A stretch of DNA of 22,110 nucleotides from a virus, in the IMG/VR virus record IMGVR_UViG_3300031857_001559, positions 1 to 22,110 of that record. One strand, 5' to 3'. The notes below the pieces were generated by a model. The model ran no database searches. It was not told the origin of the DNA and saw only the letters and a program-made list of their open reading frames with translations. A program made the translations under genes and the position numbers. Positions 7,170 to 16,082 of this stretch are shown here, piece by piece. Position 1 is the first letter of the stretch, and each line of letters begins with the position of its first letter.

Positions 7170-8654
7170 TCAGTTTAGATTTCCCCGAACTCCGTTGATA
7201 ATCACCAAGTCTCCAGATTTCTTTCCTTTTGCCCTAGCTTCAGCCGTTGACTTAAAAGAGATTTCGGACACGGAATTTGTTCCAGACATTGCTGTGGAAT
7301 TCGTCGAACTCATCGCTTGAGGAGCAGGAGCCGTAATCATTGTGCCTCTTGAAGGCGTTTGGGATGTTCCGGCGGGAATGTCTTTTCCGTATTTCCTATA
7401 AATACTGTTTACCCGGTTCATTCCCTCGCTGACACGAGTATCAAGCTCGTCTTTCTTGATCTGAATTTGTTCAACAAATCTAGGAAGATCGGTTCCAAAT
7501 ACCCTTCCAGTTGCAAACCCTTTGACTGGGTTCAACTGAAACTCTAGGAACTGTCCAAGGCGTTTCGACTCTTCTACACCAACAGCGTCCTTGCCTTCTG
7601 CGCTGTTTAGAATCTTAAGGATGTTCTGAGCGGAAGCTCGTTTCACATATTCGTCAATTGACGGATCATCGAGAACGCCAATCTCATATCCAATTGCGTC
7701 AGAAATCCCCTGCTTGTTGGCGATGTCATCAGCGGCTTTTTTGACAAGCCTATCATCTACCGCATTAAGTTTAATTTCTCCAGCTTTTGCAGGTTGGAGA
7801 ATTTTTTGAACATAAGCGTCAGTTCTCTTTCCGAGCTGACTTACTCTGATTTTTTCAAGCGCAAGTTTGTCGAGTTGAAGCCCCTTGGTAAAATCAAACT
7901 TTTCACCCTCAAGTTTTGTCTTGGCTTCTTGAGTTGCCTTCTTAAGCCCAAATTCATCCCGATCAAGCTCAAGCCGAGCAGCATCTTTTAACTTTTGATA
8001 CTCCAGTTTTGCTTTTTCAATCTCAGCATCACTTGCATTGTTAGCAATCAACGCCGTCAGCTTGTCCCTAGTGAGTTCAAGATTGCCAAGAATTGATGCT
8101 GTTTTAGCTTCGGTTTGACCAATCTTTGAAGAGCCTAATTTTTCATAATAGGCGTTCATTTTCTGAACGTCGATGTTAGGGCTTCCGTCTTGATTGAATC
8201 CTATCCACGCACCGGCATCGATTGCCTTGTTTATCGTCGATGCTCTCAGCGTGTTGGAGGTAGCTTCCGCCCTATCTCTAGCCTTCAGAAGTTCAGCGCG
8301 AGCAGAATACTTCTCAAGATTGTTGAGCATCTTGTCCGCCTCAAGCCGGTACTGCTTGGACTTGAAAGCAGGAATGACCGGAAACTTTGCTTTTGCGCTA
8401 GGATTGTCGAGGTAATCTCCGACTTGCTTGCTAAGATCCGAGAACGCCTTGAACTCATCAACCTGCGCCTGCCGCTCCTCGATGGTGTCGGCAAGGGTGA
8501 TATCCCGAATCTTGTTCTGAAGCTCCAACCCCTGCCGTTGAAGCACAGATTCCGCAGTCTGCTGCTGGAACTGCTCCATCATGCGAGCCTGCGTCTGCGC
8601 GCGGTCGAACAGCGATGCGCCTAGCTGAAATGCTTGAAGAGATTGATCGGCCAT
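7170..8654 (-). CDS. Internal virion protein candidate, coiled-coil rich
   Basis: A 494-residue protein that is helical for most of its length. The N-terminal 60 residues are Gln-rich (FDRAQTQARMMEQFQQQ), the middle (about 190-290) is strongly charged coiled coil (AEIEKAKLEYQKLKDAARL), and a Ser/Thr/Pro/Ala linker (430-462) leads to a compact end (FKSTAEARAKGKKSGDLVII, 467-486). It lies between two other internal-protein candidates, the position of T7 gp15-type proteins. A start at 8654 is preceded at a distance by CAGG only. Base composition changes inside the gene: bases 8461-8520 have 35/60 GC, bases 7801-7860 have 22/60. Function is inferred from size, composition and order, not from sequence identity. 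Confidence 0.55.
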   Translation of the reverse strand: MADQSLQAFQLGASLFDRAQTQARMMEQFQQQTAESVLQRQGLELQNKIRDITLADTIEERQAQVDEFKAFSDLSKQVGDYLDNPSAKAKFPVIPAFKSKQYRLEADKMLNNLEKYSARAELLKARDRAEATSNTLRASTINKAIDAGAWIGFNQDGSPNIDVQKMNAYYEKLGSSKIGQTEAKTASILGNLELTRDKLTALIANNASDAEIEKAKLEYQKLKDAARLELDRDEFGLKKATQEAKTKLEGEKFDFTKGLQLDKLALEKIRVSQLGKRTDAYVQKILQPAKAGEIKLNAVDDRLVKKAADDIANKQGISDAIGYEIGVLDDPSIDEYVKRASAQNILKILNSAEGKDAVGVEESKRLGQFLEFQLNPVKGFATGRVFGTDLPRFVEQIQIKKDELDTRVSEGMNRVNSIYRKYGKDIPAGTSQTPSRGTMITAPAPQAMSSTNSTAMSGTNSVSEISFKSTAEARAKGKKSGDLVIINGVRGNLN

Positions 8655-8658
8655 AAGA

Positions 8659-9489
8659 TTAACCTGCGTCAGGAATTATACCCGTGAGACTCATGTCGGA
8701 GCCAGTTCCCACTCCAGCCCCCAAATACTCAGAACCAGCGGACAGCCCTCCAGATGACGGAGGCGGAGCCATCAACGCTTTCGACATTCCGTATTGCGAA
8801 AACGCGCCGCCAACTTGTCCCGCAAATCCAGTTATTGCGCTCTGCATTGCTTGCTGCATCGGCGACGCCTGAGCGGCAACTTGAGCAGCGGTCAAGTCGC
8901 GTCCGTACTGAGCTTGCTGTTGCTGCTGCATGAATCCAATTCGTTGACTTGGCGTAATGAACATGCTTCCAACCGAGAACGGCTGAACCATGCCAAACGT
9001 CCGCTGCTGCTGGATGAAGTTCTGAGCTTGAGCAAGACCCTGATTCTGAATCTGCATGCCGGTCAGGCCCAAATCGCGAGCGGTTAGCGCACGGCCAAAT
9101 CCAGATCCTGCGCCGAATCCACCAGACAAAGCGCGTCCAGCGGTAGAACGCTGAACCTGAGCGGAAACCTCGGGCGAAATTTCACCGCGAAGAGAAGCGG
9201 CAATGTTCTGTCCAGCCTGAGAAACAAGTTGATCATAGCCAGGAATCGCACGACGAAGCTGCGACTCAAGCTGAGACTGCTCAGCGGCGGTTGTTTTCTT
9301 GGCCAACTCGGTAGCAGGCTCAAGCGACGCGATGTTTTGCTGAATTGCCTGCTGCTGCTCCTTGGCGAAATCAATCGGCTTCAGCTCAGGAACCTTCGGC
9401 TTCTTTCCGCCGAACAGTCCACCGAGCAGACTTCCCGCTGCCGAGATTCCCGCTCCGCCCAAAATTGCCGCTCCAAGTCCTATTGCCAT
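8659..9489 (-). CDS. Internal virion protein candidate with N-terminal hydrophobic segment
   Basis: A 276-residue protein whose first 27 residues are a Gly/Ala-rich hydrophobic helix (LGAAILGGAGISAAGSLLGG), followed by a Lys/Pro linker, Gln-rich helices and a Gly/Ser/Ala-rich end. Small podovirus ejection proteins (T7 gp14 type) and DNA transfer proteins have this combination of a membrane-active N-terminus and Gln-rich helices. The start is well supported: AAGGA six bases before the ATG. It is the first of three ejection-type genes in transcription order. The Gly/Ala segment is too glycine-rich to be a typical signal peptide. Confidence 0.6.
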   Translation of the reverse strand: MAIGLGAAILGGAGISAAGSLLGGLFGGKKPKVPELKPIDFAKEQQQAIQQNIASLEPATELAKKTTAAEQSQLESQLRRAIPGYDQLVSQAGQNIAASLRGEISPEVSAQVQRSTAGRALSGGFGAGSGFGRALTARDLGLTGMQIQNQGLAQAQNFIQQQRTFGMVQPFSVGSMFITPSQRIGFMQQQQQAQYGRDLTAAQVAAQASPMQQAMQSAITGFAGQVGGAFSQYGMSKALMAPPPSSGGLSAGSEYLGAGVGTGSDMSLTGIIPDAG

Positions 9490-9506
9490 AAATTATCCTT
9501 TTTGGT

Positions 9507-10481
9507 TCAGAACCATTGCGAAAATCCTCCGCCGTTCAAACCGACGCCGACCATGCGTATCGTATGCACTGCATCGCCCAGATACTGCATCGTCTGCTCC
9601 TGCACAGCTTGAACCGCTTTAGCTTCGTAGGCCACTGCTTCCTGAATCAAATCGTTCTCCTCCTTGCGAATCGCCATGACCATCAGTTTGATGGCATCAG
9701 GACACGGAGGAATGAGGTAGTCGTTAACGCTCGTCGCGTTGATATGGCGCATCTTCGCCATGACCGTCACCGGCTTATCCTCGTCGTTATGGCAGCGGTC
9801 GGTCAGCAGACTGCGGCGATACTGCGGCAGAGTTTCATCGGGGTCGTAAACTGCCAGATCGAGTTCGGCTCCGCTTGTAAGATTCTTTTCATACAAGCGG
9901 CTCGCAGTGTTCGTCGCCTCGCGGATGACGCCAGTCAAAGAGGTGAACAGCTTTATGGACTGAACATATGGCATAGCCAACGTCAACTGTTCTCCATCAA
10001 TCCAGCTTCCACTCGGCAGTTGTGTGCGAATCCAGTTCCCGTTCGCGTCGGTTCCTTGGAGTATGATTGTTTTACCGATGTCTGAATTGTCTCCAGGGTA
10101 GACTCGTAGAACGCTGTTAAGACCACCAGACATGTCGCGGTAAGAGACGACAGTCCCACGGTCAATAAGCTGCTTACCGACGCAAGCGTCTCCTGAGTTG
10201 AGCAGTCCATAGCCGGTTTCCTGAAACTCGAACCATTGATTGCGGACAGTTCCGACTCCGCAGCAATCGGCTACGGCTTCGATGGTTTCGATCTGGCGCG
10301 GCCAAGTGATGCAACCGCCGACCGTATGAATCGTGAACCGCCCGTACGCACCGGCCCACAGACCCTTGTGTAGAAGCCTTCGACACGCTTGGTTGATGTA
10401 GTCGTAAACGCGCTGATCATCGACACATACGCCGATGACCCGAGCGATAGTCGAGCGGATGTCCTGAACAATCAGCTTCAT
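9507..10481 (-). CDS. Head-tail adaptor / tail tubular protein A-like candidate
   Basis: A 324-residue soluble protein with mixed helix and strand. The N-terminus (VYDYINQACRRLLHKGLWAG, residues 26-45) is a helix pair of the kind found in adaptor proteins that dock under the portal. A beta-rich middle (FTIHTVGGCITWPRQIETIE) and a helical end (IRKEENDLIQEAVAYEAKAV) follow. Its place next to a nozzle-like gene and a collar gene suits the podovirus adaptor (compare T7 gp11). Start and upstream stop overlap (ATGA), so translation is coupled. I do not see a diagnostic motif; the role is inferred from context and fold-level pattern. Confidence 0.5.
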   Translation of the reverse strand: MKLIVQDIRSTIARVIGVCVDDQRVYDYINQACRRLLHKGLWAGAYGRFTIHTVGGCITWPRQIETIEAVADCCGVGTVRNQWFEFQETGYGLLNSGDACVGKQLIDRGTVVSYRDMSGGLNSVLRVYPGDNSDIGKTIILQGTDANGNWIRTQLPSGSWIDGEQLTLAMPYVQSIKLFTSLTGVIREATNTASRLYEKNLTSGAELDLAVYDPDETLPQYRRSLLTDRCHNDEDKPVTVMAKMRHINATSVNDYLIPPCPDAIKLMVMAIRKEENDLIQEAVAYEAKAVQAVQEQTMQYLGDAVHTIRMVGVGLNGGGFSQWF

Positions 10482-11278
10482 TTGGTGTAGTATTCTCGGA
10501 TGGTTCGCTTGATGAAGTACACACCGTAGAACGGCGGAAGGTTGTTATGACCGATGGCGTTCTGGCTGTCGTTGCCAGTCTTGTCCGCGTTGGTCGTTCC
10601 AACTTCACCAGTCGTGATGCTTGGACCTGCTCCTCCGCCACCCGTTCCAGCGGCACCTTGGATAATTTGACTGGGGTAAGAGCCAAGGCCAGACCAAGAT
10701 TTTGAAACAAGGTAGTAGTCGTCGTTGTTGGGAGCAGCCAACTTGGCAACACCGTGTGTGTGTTCGTTGAACGGGGTTTCGCCAACGATAAGCGTGTGCT
10801 TGTCCTCTCCGACAACAGATGTAGTCGTTGAGGTTCCATTGACGTTCACGGTTCCGCTCGCCGCAAACGCTCCAACGCCAACCGGGAATCGAGCATCGAA
10901 ATTTGTGTCAATCTCCCACATTGGGCCAGTCATCAGGGCAGCGGTAGCGGTTCCGTCGCCGCCGTCGTAGCTCAAGATGTCTGCGGCAGTACCAGCAAAT
11001 ATGCGACGCTCGGAGCTGTTGGGTGCAACCGGATGCTGTCTTGCCCAGTATCCATTAACACGCACCCACCAGTTGCCCTTCTCATCCAGCCACGGATAAA
11101 CCTGATTGTTCAGCGCAGGAGTGGTCGATCCAAAGTTGAAGAACGAGTTTCCAATCGAGCTGTTGAACGTCGCCTGAGTGCCGCTGATGATATCGTTGGC
11201 CAACGTCTGGTAGTTCAGCGGACAGTATCCAACCGGCAAACTCGGCGGAGTAAGCGTGATGAGCGTAAGGTTTGGCAT
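10478..11278 (-). CDS. Tail collar-domain protein (tail tip / receptor-binding candidate)
   Basis: A 266-residue, Gly/Ser/Thr/Asn-rich beta protein. The second half carries the phage tail collar pattern known from T4 gp12-like tips: GEDKHTLIVGETPFNEHTHG (157-176) with the HTH metal-type histidines 173 and 175, a Gly-rich loop (210-220), and HNNLPPFYGVYFIKRT (244-259) as the closing strand. Such proteins form trimers whose His pairs hold metal at the tip, and contact the cell surface. Residues about 59-80 (QVYPWLDEKGNWWVRVNGYW) form an aromatic-rich segment that could bind sugar. The gene lies between the nozzle and adaptor genes. Confidence 0.7.
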   Translation of the reverse strand: MPNLTLITLTPPSLPVGYCPLNYQTLANDIISGTQATFNSSIGNSFFNFGSTTPALNNQVYPWLDEKGNWWVRVNGYWARQHPVAPNSSERRIFAGTAADILSYDGGDGTATAALMTGPMWEIDTNFDARFPVGVGAFAASGTVNVNGTSTTTSVVGEDKHTLIVGETPFNEHTHGVAKLAAPNNDDYYLVSKSWSGLGSYPSQIIQGAAGTGGGGAGPSITTGEVGTTNADKTGNDSQNAIGHNNLPPFYGVYFIKRTIREYYTK

Positions 11279-11288
11279 AATTGTTAGG

Positions 11289-13142
11289 CTATTCCGATGT
11301 GTAGGTCAGCGGGTTGATATCGCAGACATCAAGCGGTGTGCAGGCAGGGAAGACTGTCCGGCACTCTCCAACACTCGACTCTTGGATGTCGTAGGCGTGA
11401 ACTCGAAGACTCTTGACCCGACAGTACCCGATGATGTTCAGCATGACCTGAACCTCGTAAAGATTCCGAGCGGGAGTGCTGATTGTCGCGTTGCACGGCG
11501 CATCCGATGGAGTCGGGAAGCGCATCTTAGGCCGATACTGCGGTTTGAAGTTCGTAATCGGACAAAGATCAAAGCACTGCGTAACAGTCGCGCATTCGGC
11601 GAAGTCAATCCACTCGATCCAGCCAGGATACTGGTCAGGTCGATAGGTGACATTGAAGGAGACATCGCCTTCCAGCTTGTCGATGAACAAGTCGCCGGAA
11701 TCGAGCCGCTTCAGACCGAATGGAACCTCAAAGTTGTAGGCGCGAGTCTGCACCTGCCACTCGATTTCCTTCTTGGGAGTCTCACTCAAGTTCATGTCGA
11801 ACTTGTCACCCTTGGTGATTTCCCAAATCTGAATCGTGTCATCCGATCCGCGAGCGATTGCGAAACAAGCGTCTCCGTAAGCGTTCTCGGTCTTGACGAG
11901 CTGCAACACGTTCAGGCCGGTCCAGATGCCAGACCATGCTGGAGGAGCCTTCTTCCGCATCGAGGTGACAAGCTCCATATCCAGTACGGATATGGCCTTA
12001 TGAATCACGCCCTCCGAATTGAAGCGAGGCTGAGAGGTCATCAACACCCGATTGTCAAAGACGACGGCAGAACTGGCCCACAAAAGACTTGTTTGGTCGT
12101 TCTCAACGATGGGCGTCATCTCGCCGCTGATGGGTGTGTTGCCCCAGTCATTGAATGACCGACGAGCAATGATGAACGAGCGGATACCGTCGATAGCTCG
12201 GTAGAAGACATCGCCATTGACGGTGATGGCCGACCGTGCGCCTAACGCGCCGCTGGTCAGCAAGCTGATAGCCTGAATGGGATAGTTCAGGTTCTTCCAA
12301 ACATCGCGATCTACAGGGGCTTGGACGCTGAAAACGTATCGAGGCGTGAAGACAAGAAGCGGTCCTTGACCAAGCGACGTATCTGGATCGCCGGGGACGG
12401 CCATTGCTGTGATGCCTCCTGAATCCGACGGAACCGAAAAGTCTCCGCCTTCATTGAGGAAGGTGTTCTCGGTTTCCTTGAGAACGCTGGCTCGCGTACC
12501 GTCTCCATAAACGATGTCGGTGGCTCGGAATGAAAAGCCGTTTGGAAGCGCGTACCAGATACGGCCATTGACGTAGGCCATAACTCTGCCGGTCTTAATT
12601 TCGTCGTCCTTAGCTCGACGCAGACTTGTCCCGTTGAAGATCAGCGGCTTGCTGAATCCATCTTGAATGACGACGAAGTTCTCAGCTTGAACCATCCAGC
12701 CATCGAGCAGGTTGGAAGGATTTTCTAGGTCAGCGGAAACTGTGAGGTCTTGAGCCTTATTCTGAAGGCAGTCGTAAAGCCACACTTTACCACTGATCAT
12801 CAGCAGGATAAACGTGCGTCCATCGTCCGAGATGTAGGGTAGAGCGCATTGGAATGTGCCGGTCAGACCCTGAGGACCGTAGCAATCCTCCGACCATCCA
12901 TCCGCCGTTACGTTCGTCTGGTCAGCGGTAATCTCGGCATTATCTGCCGTAATCGTGACGCAGAGGTCGTAGTCTTTCTGAGTGAAACCAGGGCGAGGAG
13001 CTATGAACCCCTCGCGAAAATTGGCATTAACCGCGAACGCAACCTGATTCTTGTCCACCTCGGAAGGCATCACGCCAGCATCAATGCCACCCTCGAAGGT
13101 GACAGATCCGTCCGTGTACCTGCGTGGTGCGCGTTCGCTCAT
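11289..13142 (-). CDS. Tail nozzle / tail tubular protein B-like
   Basis: A 617-residue beta-rich protein. The beginning (VTFEGGIDAGVMPSEVDKNQ then VNANFREGFIAPRPGF, residues 14-53) is the usual opening of podovirus nozzle-type proteins, in which a strand set binds the adaptor ring. Repeated beta hairpins follow (GKVWLYDCLQNKAQ, GRIWYALPNGFSF, GDVFYRAIDGIRSFII), consistent with a propeller platform as in T7 gp12. The C-terminal part is rich in Cys (CATVTQCFDLCPI, then CRTVFPACTPLDVCDI), which is unusual for a cytoplasmically assembled protein. It lies directly behind the fiber gene with a three-base gap. Confidence 0.68.
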   Translation of the reverse strand: MSERAPRRYTDGSVTFEGGIDAGVMPSEVDKNQVAFAVNANFREGFIAPRPGFTQKDYDLCVTITADNAEITADQTNVTADGWSEDCYGPQGLTGTFQCALPYISDDGRTFILLMISGKVWLYDCLQNKAQDLTVSADLENPSNLLDGWMVQAENFVVIQDGFSKPLIFNGTSLRRAKDDEIKTGRVMAYVNGRIWYALPNGFSFRATDIVYGDGTRASVLKETENTFLNEGGDFSVPSDSGGITAMAVPGDPDTSLGQGPLLVFTPRYVFSVQAPVDRDVWKNLNYPIQAISLLTSGALGARSAITVNGDVFYRAIDGIRSFIIARRSFNDWGNTPISGEMTPIVENDQTSLLWASSAVVFDNRVLMTSQPRFNSEGVIHKAISVLDMELVTSMRKKAPPAWSGIWTGLNVLQLVKTENAYGDACFAIARGSDDTIQIWEITKGDKFDMNLSETPKKEIEWQVQTRAYNFEVPFGLKRLDSGDLFIDKLEGDVSFNVTYRPDQYPGWIEWIDFAECATVTQCFDLCPITNFKPQYRPKMRFPTPSDAPCNATISTPARNLYEVQVMLNIIGYCRVKSLRVHAYDIQESSVGECRTVFPACTPLDVCDINPLTYTSE

Positions 13143-13145
13143 GGT

Positions 13146-14348
13146 TTAAGCCTGAATCCGCTGGACGGAGAATGAGGAGTTAGCTCCGACTGTTCCGCCA
13201 GACCCAAAAGACGTAACAACAAGCTCGTAATAATCCCCGGCAATAGCTTGATCTATGTATTGAAGAAAAAACGGCCCAATCGCAACCGGAGAAATTGTTG
13301 CTGTTTCGCTTAACGGAAGAAGAGTTGTTGATCCGTTTTTTCTAATTGCAGCGTTGGCGTAACTGCCAGCAGCAGGTGTAAAAATAAATAAAGCGTCTAA
13401 CCTGTAGTATCCAGAGTAAGGAACGACAAACCTTCCGTTTACGGAATTGAATCCAGAGGCAGTGTCAATTCCGGTATAGTTTGTACTTGGATAATTTGTG
13501 CTGCTAAAAATGTTTTGATTCGCAGGTGATGGGTTAACATACGGAAGAGTTCCAGAGTCAACTCTCCGCGTAAACGTGACGTAGTTGAATGGAACAATCG
13601 AAGGCGCGGACAGCGTGATGTTTCCAGCCGAATTCGTCACAACAATCGGAGCTGTCCCAACGATTTCTTTCTGGAGATAGGTGGTTCCATCACCCACCGG
13701 AATCTTGTTCGCTGGAGCGGTTGTTAGATTCGTTCCACCCTTAGCAATCGGCAGCGTACCGCTGATGTCGCCAACTGGAACAGTCGCAACGGTCGAGACG
13801 ACGCCAGAACCGCCCGATCCGGCGGTCTTCATGTAACCGGCGGCAAGCGAATCGAGGGCTGTCTCGTTCGTCAGAGTTCCATCGGCTGTGCGGCAGATGT
13901 AAGAAGCTCCAACCGGCGCACCGCCAGACACACCGGCAGCACCCGTAGGCCCAATCGCACCAGCAAGCGTGATGAGCGAACCGGGAGGAATCAATGTAGT
14001 CGGAATCGCATTGGCAATGCCGAGAACACCAGGAGCAGGATTCTGCAAGGTCAGCAGCAAACCATCGACCGAGGTAACTTGCATGTACCCAAGACCTTGA
14101 ATCGAAACGAAGAACTGTCCGGCGACTGATTCAGGCAAAAACTCGGTGTTATCGACCGCAACCACAACCGACGCTCCGAGAGCAGGGACAAAAAATGCCG
14201 CAGTGGTGTAGGTGAACGAATCGATTCCGTTCGTGCCATTGGTGCCGTTTGTACCCGCTGCCCCTTGAGGACCAGGGATATTCACGACTACCGGCTCGGA
14301 GTCGCAAGGCTGGCAACAGCCGGATGAAGAAACAAGTTGCGACGGCAT
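13146..14348 (-). CDS. Collagen-like / C1q-like tail fiber
   Basis: A 400-residue fiber, first gene of the leftward block. The start at 14348 has AGGA five bases before the ATG, so the 12 extra residues of the longer reading are rejected. Order: Cys-rich head (CCQPC, 11-15), short collagen-like GPQGAAGTNGTNGTNG (26-41), a beta domain (about 45-130), a second short Gly-X-Y stretch (GPTGAAGVSGG, 133-143), fiber repeats including GDISGTLPIAKGGTN (193-207), and a C1q/TNF-like jelly roll (about 253-400; GRFVVPYSGYYRLDALFIF, 305-323, is the classical core). It would trimerise and bind a host surface. The C1q part is AT-richer (13381-13440: 22/60 GC) than the shaft (13801-13860: 39/60), suggesting a separately acquired tip. 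Confidence 0.78.
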   Translation of the reverse strand: MPSQLVSSSGCCQPCDSEPVVVNIPGPQGAAGTNGTNGTNGIDSFTYTTAAFFVPALGASVVVAVDNTEFLPESVAGQFFVSIQGLGYMQVTSVDGLLLTLQNPAPGVLGIANAIPTTLIPPGSLITLAGAIGPTGAAGVSGGAPVGASYICRTADGTLTNETALDSLAAGYMKTAGSGGSGVVSTVATVPVGDISGTLPIAKGGTNLTTAPANKIPVGDGTTYLQKEIVGTAPIVVTNSAGNITLSAPSIVPFNYVTFTRRVDSGTLPYVNPSPANQNIFSSTNYPSTNYTGIDTASGFNSVNGRFVVPYSGYYRLDALFIFTPAAGSYANAAIRKNGSTTLLPLSETATISPVAIGPFFLQYIDQAIAGDYYELVVTSFGSGGTVGANSSFSVQRIQA

Positions 14349-14402
14349 AATTTTCCTTTCGCAGAACCTCAAGTCCAACGACAACTAATGCAAGGCCAAA
14401 CT
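14349..14402. promoter_or_regulatory. Divergent intergenic region between fiber and terminase genes
   Basis: The only noncoding stretch of note (54 bases) between the leftward structural block and the rightward packaging block. It holds the ribosome sites of both (ttttccttt, 14351-14359, for the leftward fiber; aagg, 14392-14395, for the rightward terminase). Both blocks must get transcripts from here or from further inside the neighbouring genes. I see no convincing sigma-70 -35/-10 pair and no palindrome. Promoter placement is therefore inference from layout. Confidence 0.35.
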
Positions 14403-16082
14403 ATGGCAGAGCAAGTGTCTGAGAATCCATTGATCGACCACAAGTACGGAATACGCTCGCCCGTCAAGATTCCCGATCTTGAACTAGAGCTGTACGCTTT
14501 CCGAAATCGACTCCAACCAAACGAGGGTGGACTAGGCACTTTCGAACATTTTCAAAATGCGACGAAAATGCTCTGGCCGAAGATGAGTTGGAACCCGTGG
14601 TTAGAAGCTCAAGTCGAAAGCCTCTGTGAGCATAACTACGTTGGATGGGCGGGATGCGGAGCGAGCGGAAAGACCTTCGGCGCAACGCTTTTCGCGACAG
14701 TCTGGTGGTTGGCCAACCCTGCCAAGTCAACGGTTGTTCTGACATCGACGACCGCGAAGATGATCCGAAAGCGTATGTGGGCCAATCTTCAGGATCTTGT
14801 TCGGAAATCGCGAGGATTCCCCGGAAACATGGTCGATTCGAAGATGGCATTGCAGGCTGTCAAAGGTGACGACCGGCATTCAATTTCAGCTATCGCCGTC
14901 GCCGAAGGTAACACCTCGAAGGCAGTGGCCAACATTCAGGGTATTCACGCCGAGCGCGTGATGGTCATTATCGACGAAGCGACGGATACGCCCGAAGCAG
15001 CGTTCGAGGCTTGCACAAACCTCTCCAAAGGTTGCCGCGAGTTCAAGATGCTCGTCATTGGGAATCCGGCATCAAAGTTTGATCCGCACGGCAGATTCTG
15101 CACACCGGCAAAAGGGTGGCGCAGCGTCACGATTGAAGATCAGCATTGGCTGACTGAACGCGGCATGTGCCGACGCTTCGACGGCATGAAGTCGCCGAAC
15201 ATCACCGAGGGGCGAACGAAATACCCGTATCTCATCACCCAAGATCAGGTCTTGTCGGCAATGCGCCATGAGGGCGAGCAGAGTCCTACGTTCTGGAAGT
15301 ACACACGCGGATTCTGGAGTCCTGATGGCATGGTCAAGACGGTGCTGTCCGAATCGCTCATCGACACGCACACACCAAACAAGAAGCTCACTTTTACGAC
15401 CAACGTCCAGATTGTCGCGGCTCTCGACCCCGGCTTCGGAGGTGATAGATGTATCCTTCGATTTGCCAAAGTCGGCACCGCTAACGATAAGCTGAGCATC
15501 CTCTTTCAGGATATCATCCAGATATCGCCCAACGCTCAGCTCACCGAGCCAGTTCATTACCAGATAGCCAATCGAGTTAAAGAGGAATGCAACAAGCGCG
15601 GCGTTCCACCGGACAAGTTTGCTCTCGATTCAAGCGGTGAGGGTGGCGGTCTGGCGGACATTCTGACCAGAGAATGGGGTGTAGTTCACCGCGTCGAGTT
15701 CGGCGGCTCTCCATCAACCATTCCGGTCAGCGACGAGGACAGTAGGCCATGCAATGAGGCATACGACCGCAAGGTAACGGAACTCTGGTTCTCAATGCGT
15801 AAATGGGTTGTCGAGGAGCGGATTGGCGGCATGGACATCGAGACGTTGCAAGAGTTCTGTGCGCGAATGTTCGACGATGGGAAGCGGAAGATATCCGTCG
15901 AATCGAAGACTGTGATGAAACAAAGAACCGGCAAATCGCCTGACTTAGCCGACGCTGCTGTAGTCTTGCTTGATCTGGTGCGTAAAACCGCCTCCTTTGA
16001 ACCGCGAGCAACAAAGATGGACAAGGTATGGGAAAAGCTGGTGAGGGACGCAGACTCCATTTACTACGACGGGGACGTATGA
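14403..16082 (+). CDS. terL: Terminase large subunit
   Basis: A 559-residue packaging motor. ATPase: Walker A GCGASGKT (84-91), Walker B VMVIIDEA (186-193) with the catalytic Glu, and a coupling-type motif MLVIGNPAS (216-224). Nuclease: LDPGFGGDRC (341-350, Asp 342), ALDSSGEGGG (407-416, Asp 409) and SPDLADAAV (512-520, Asp 514 and 517), the RNase H-like metal triad that cuts concatemers. Length fits the family. The ATG at 14403 has AGG seven bases upstream; starts at 14337 and 14388 are open but weaker, and 14337 would overlap the divergent fiber gene. No small terminase gene precedes it in this block. Cys-rich protein and portal follow in the same operon. Confidence 0.93.
   Translation: MAEQVSENPLIDHKYGIRSPVKIPDLELELYAFRNRLQPNEGGLGTFEHFQNATKMLWPKMSWNPWLEAQVESLCEHNYVGWAGCGASGKTFGATLFATVWWLANPAKSTVVLTSTTAKMIRKRMWANLQDLVRKSRGFPGNMVDSKMALQAVKGDDRHSISAIAVAEGNTSKAVANIQGIHAERVMVIIDEATDTPEAAFEACTNLSKGCREFKMLVIGNPASKFDPHGRFCTPAKGWRSVTIEDQHWLTERGMCRRFDGMKSPNITEGRTKYPYLITQDQVLSAMRHEGEQSPTFWKYTRGFWSPDGMVKTVLSESLIDTHTPNKKLTFTTNVQIVAALDPGFGGDRCILRFAKVGTANDKLSILFQDIIQISPNAQLTEPVHYQIANRVKEECNKRGVPPDKFALDSSGEGGGLADILTREWGVVHRVEFGGSPSTIPVSDEDSRPCNEAYDRKVTELWFSMRKWVVEERIGGMDIETLQEFCARMFDDGKRKISVESKTVMKQRTGKSPDLADAAVVLLDLVRKTASFEPRATKMDKVWEKLVRDADSIYYDGDV

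Noticed and set aside
9516-10085. Rightward frame of 189 residues opposite the adaptor candidate
   Set aside because: The leftward gene fits the operon with coupled start and stop; the rightward frame has a His/Arg-rich shadow composition.
11256-12158. Long rightward open frame (300 residues) opposite the nozzle-like gene
   Set aside because: It is antisense to a well-supported structural gene, has no recognisable domain, and its residue makeup is that of a shadow frame.
14349-14384. Twelve extra N-terminal residues for the fiber
   Set aside because: The start at 14348 has AGGA at ideal spacing; the longer form would cover this site and part of the intergenic region.
15072-15557. Leftward frame of 161 residues opposite the terminase gene
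   Set aside because: The terminase frame carries all catalytic motifs, so the antisense frame is a by-product of its codon usage.
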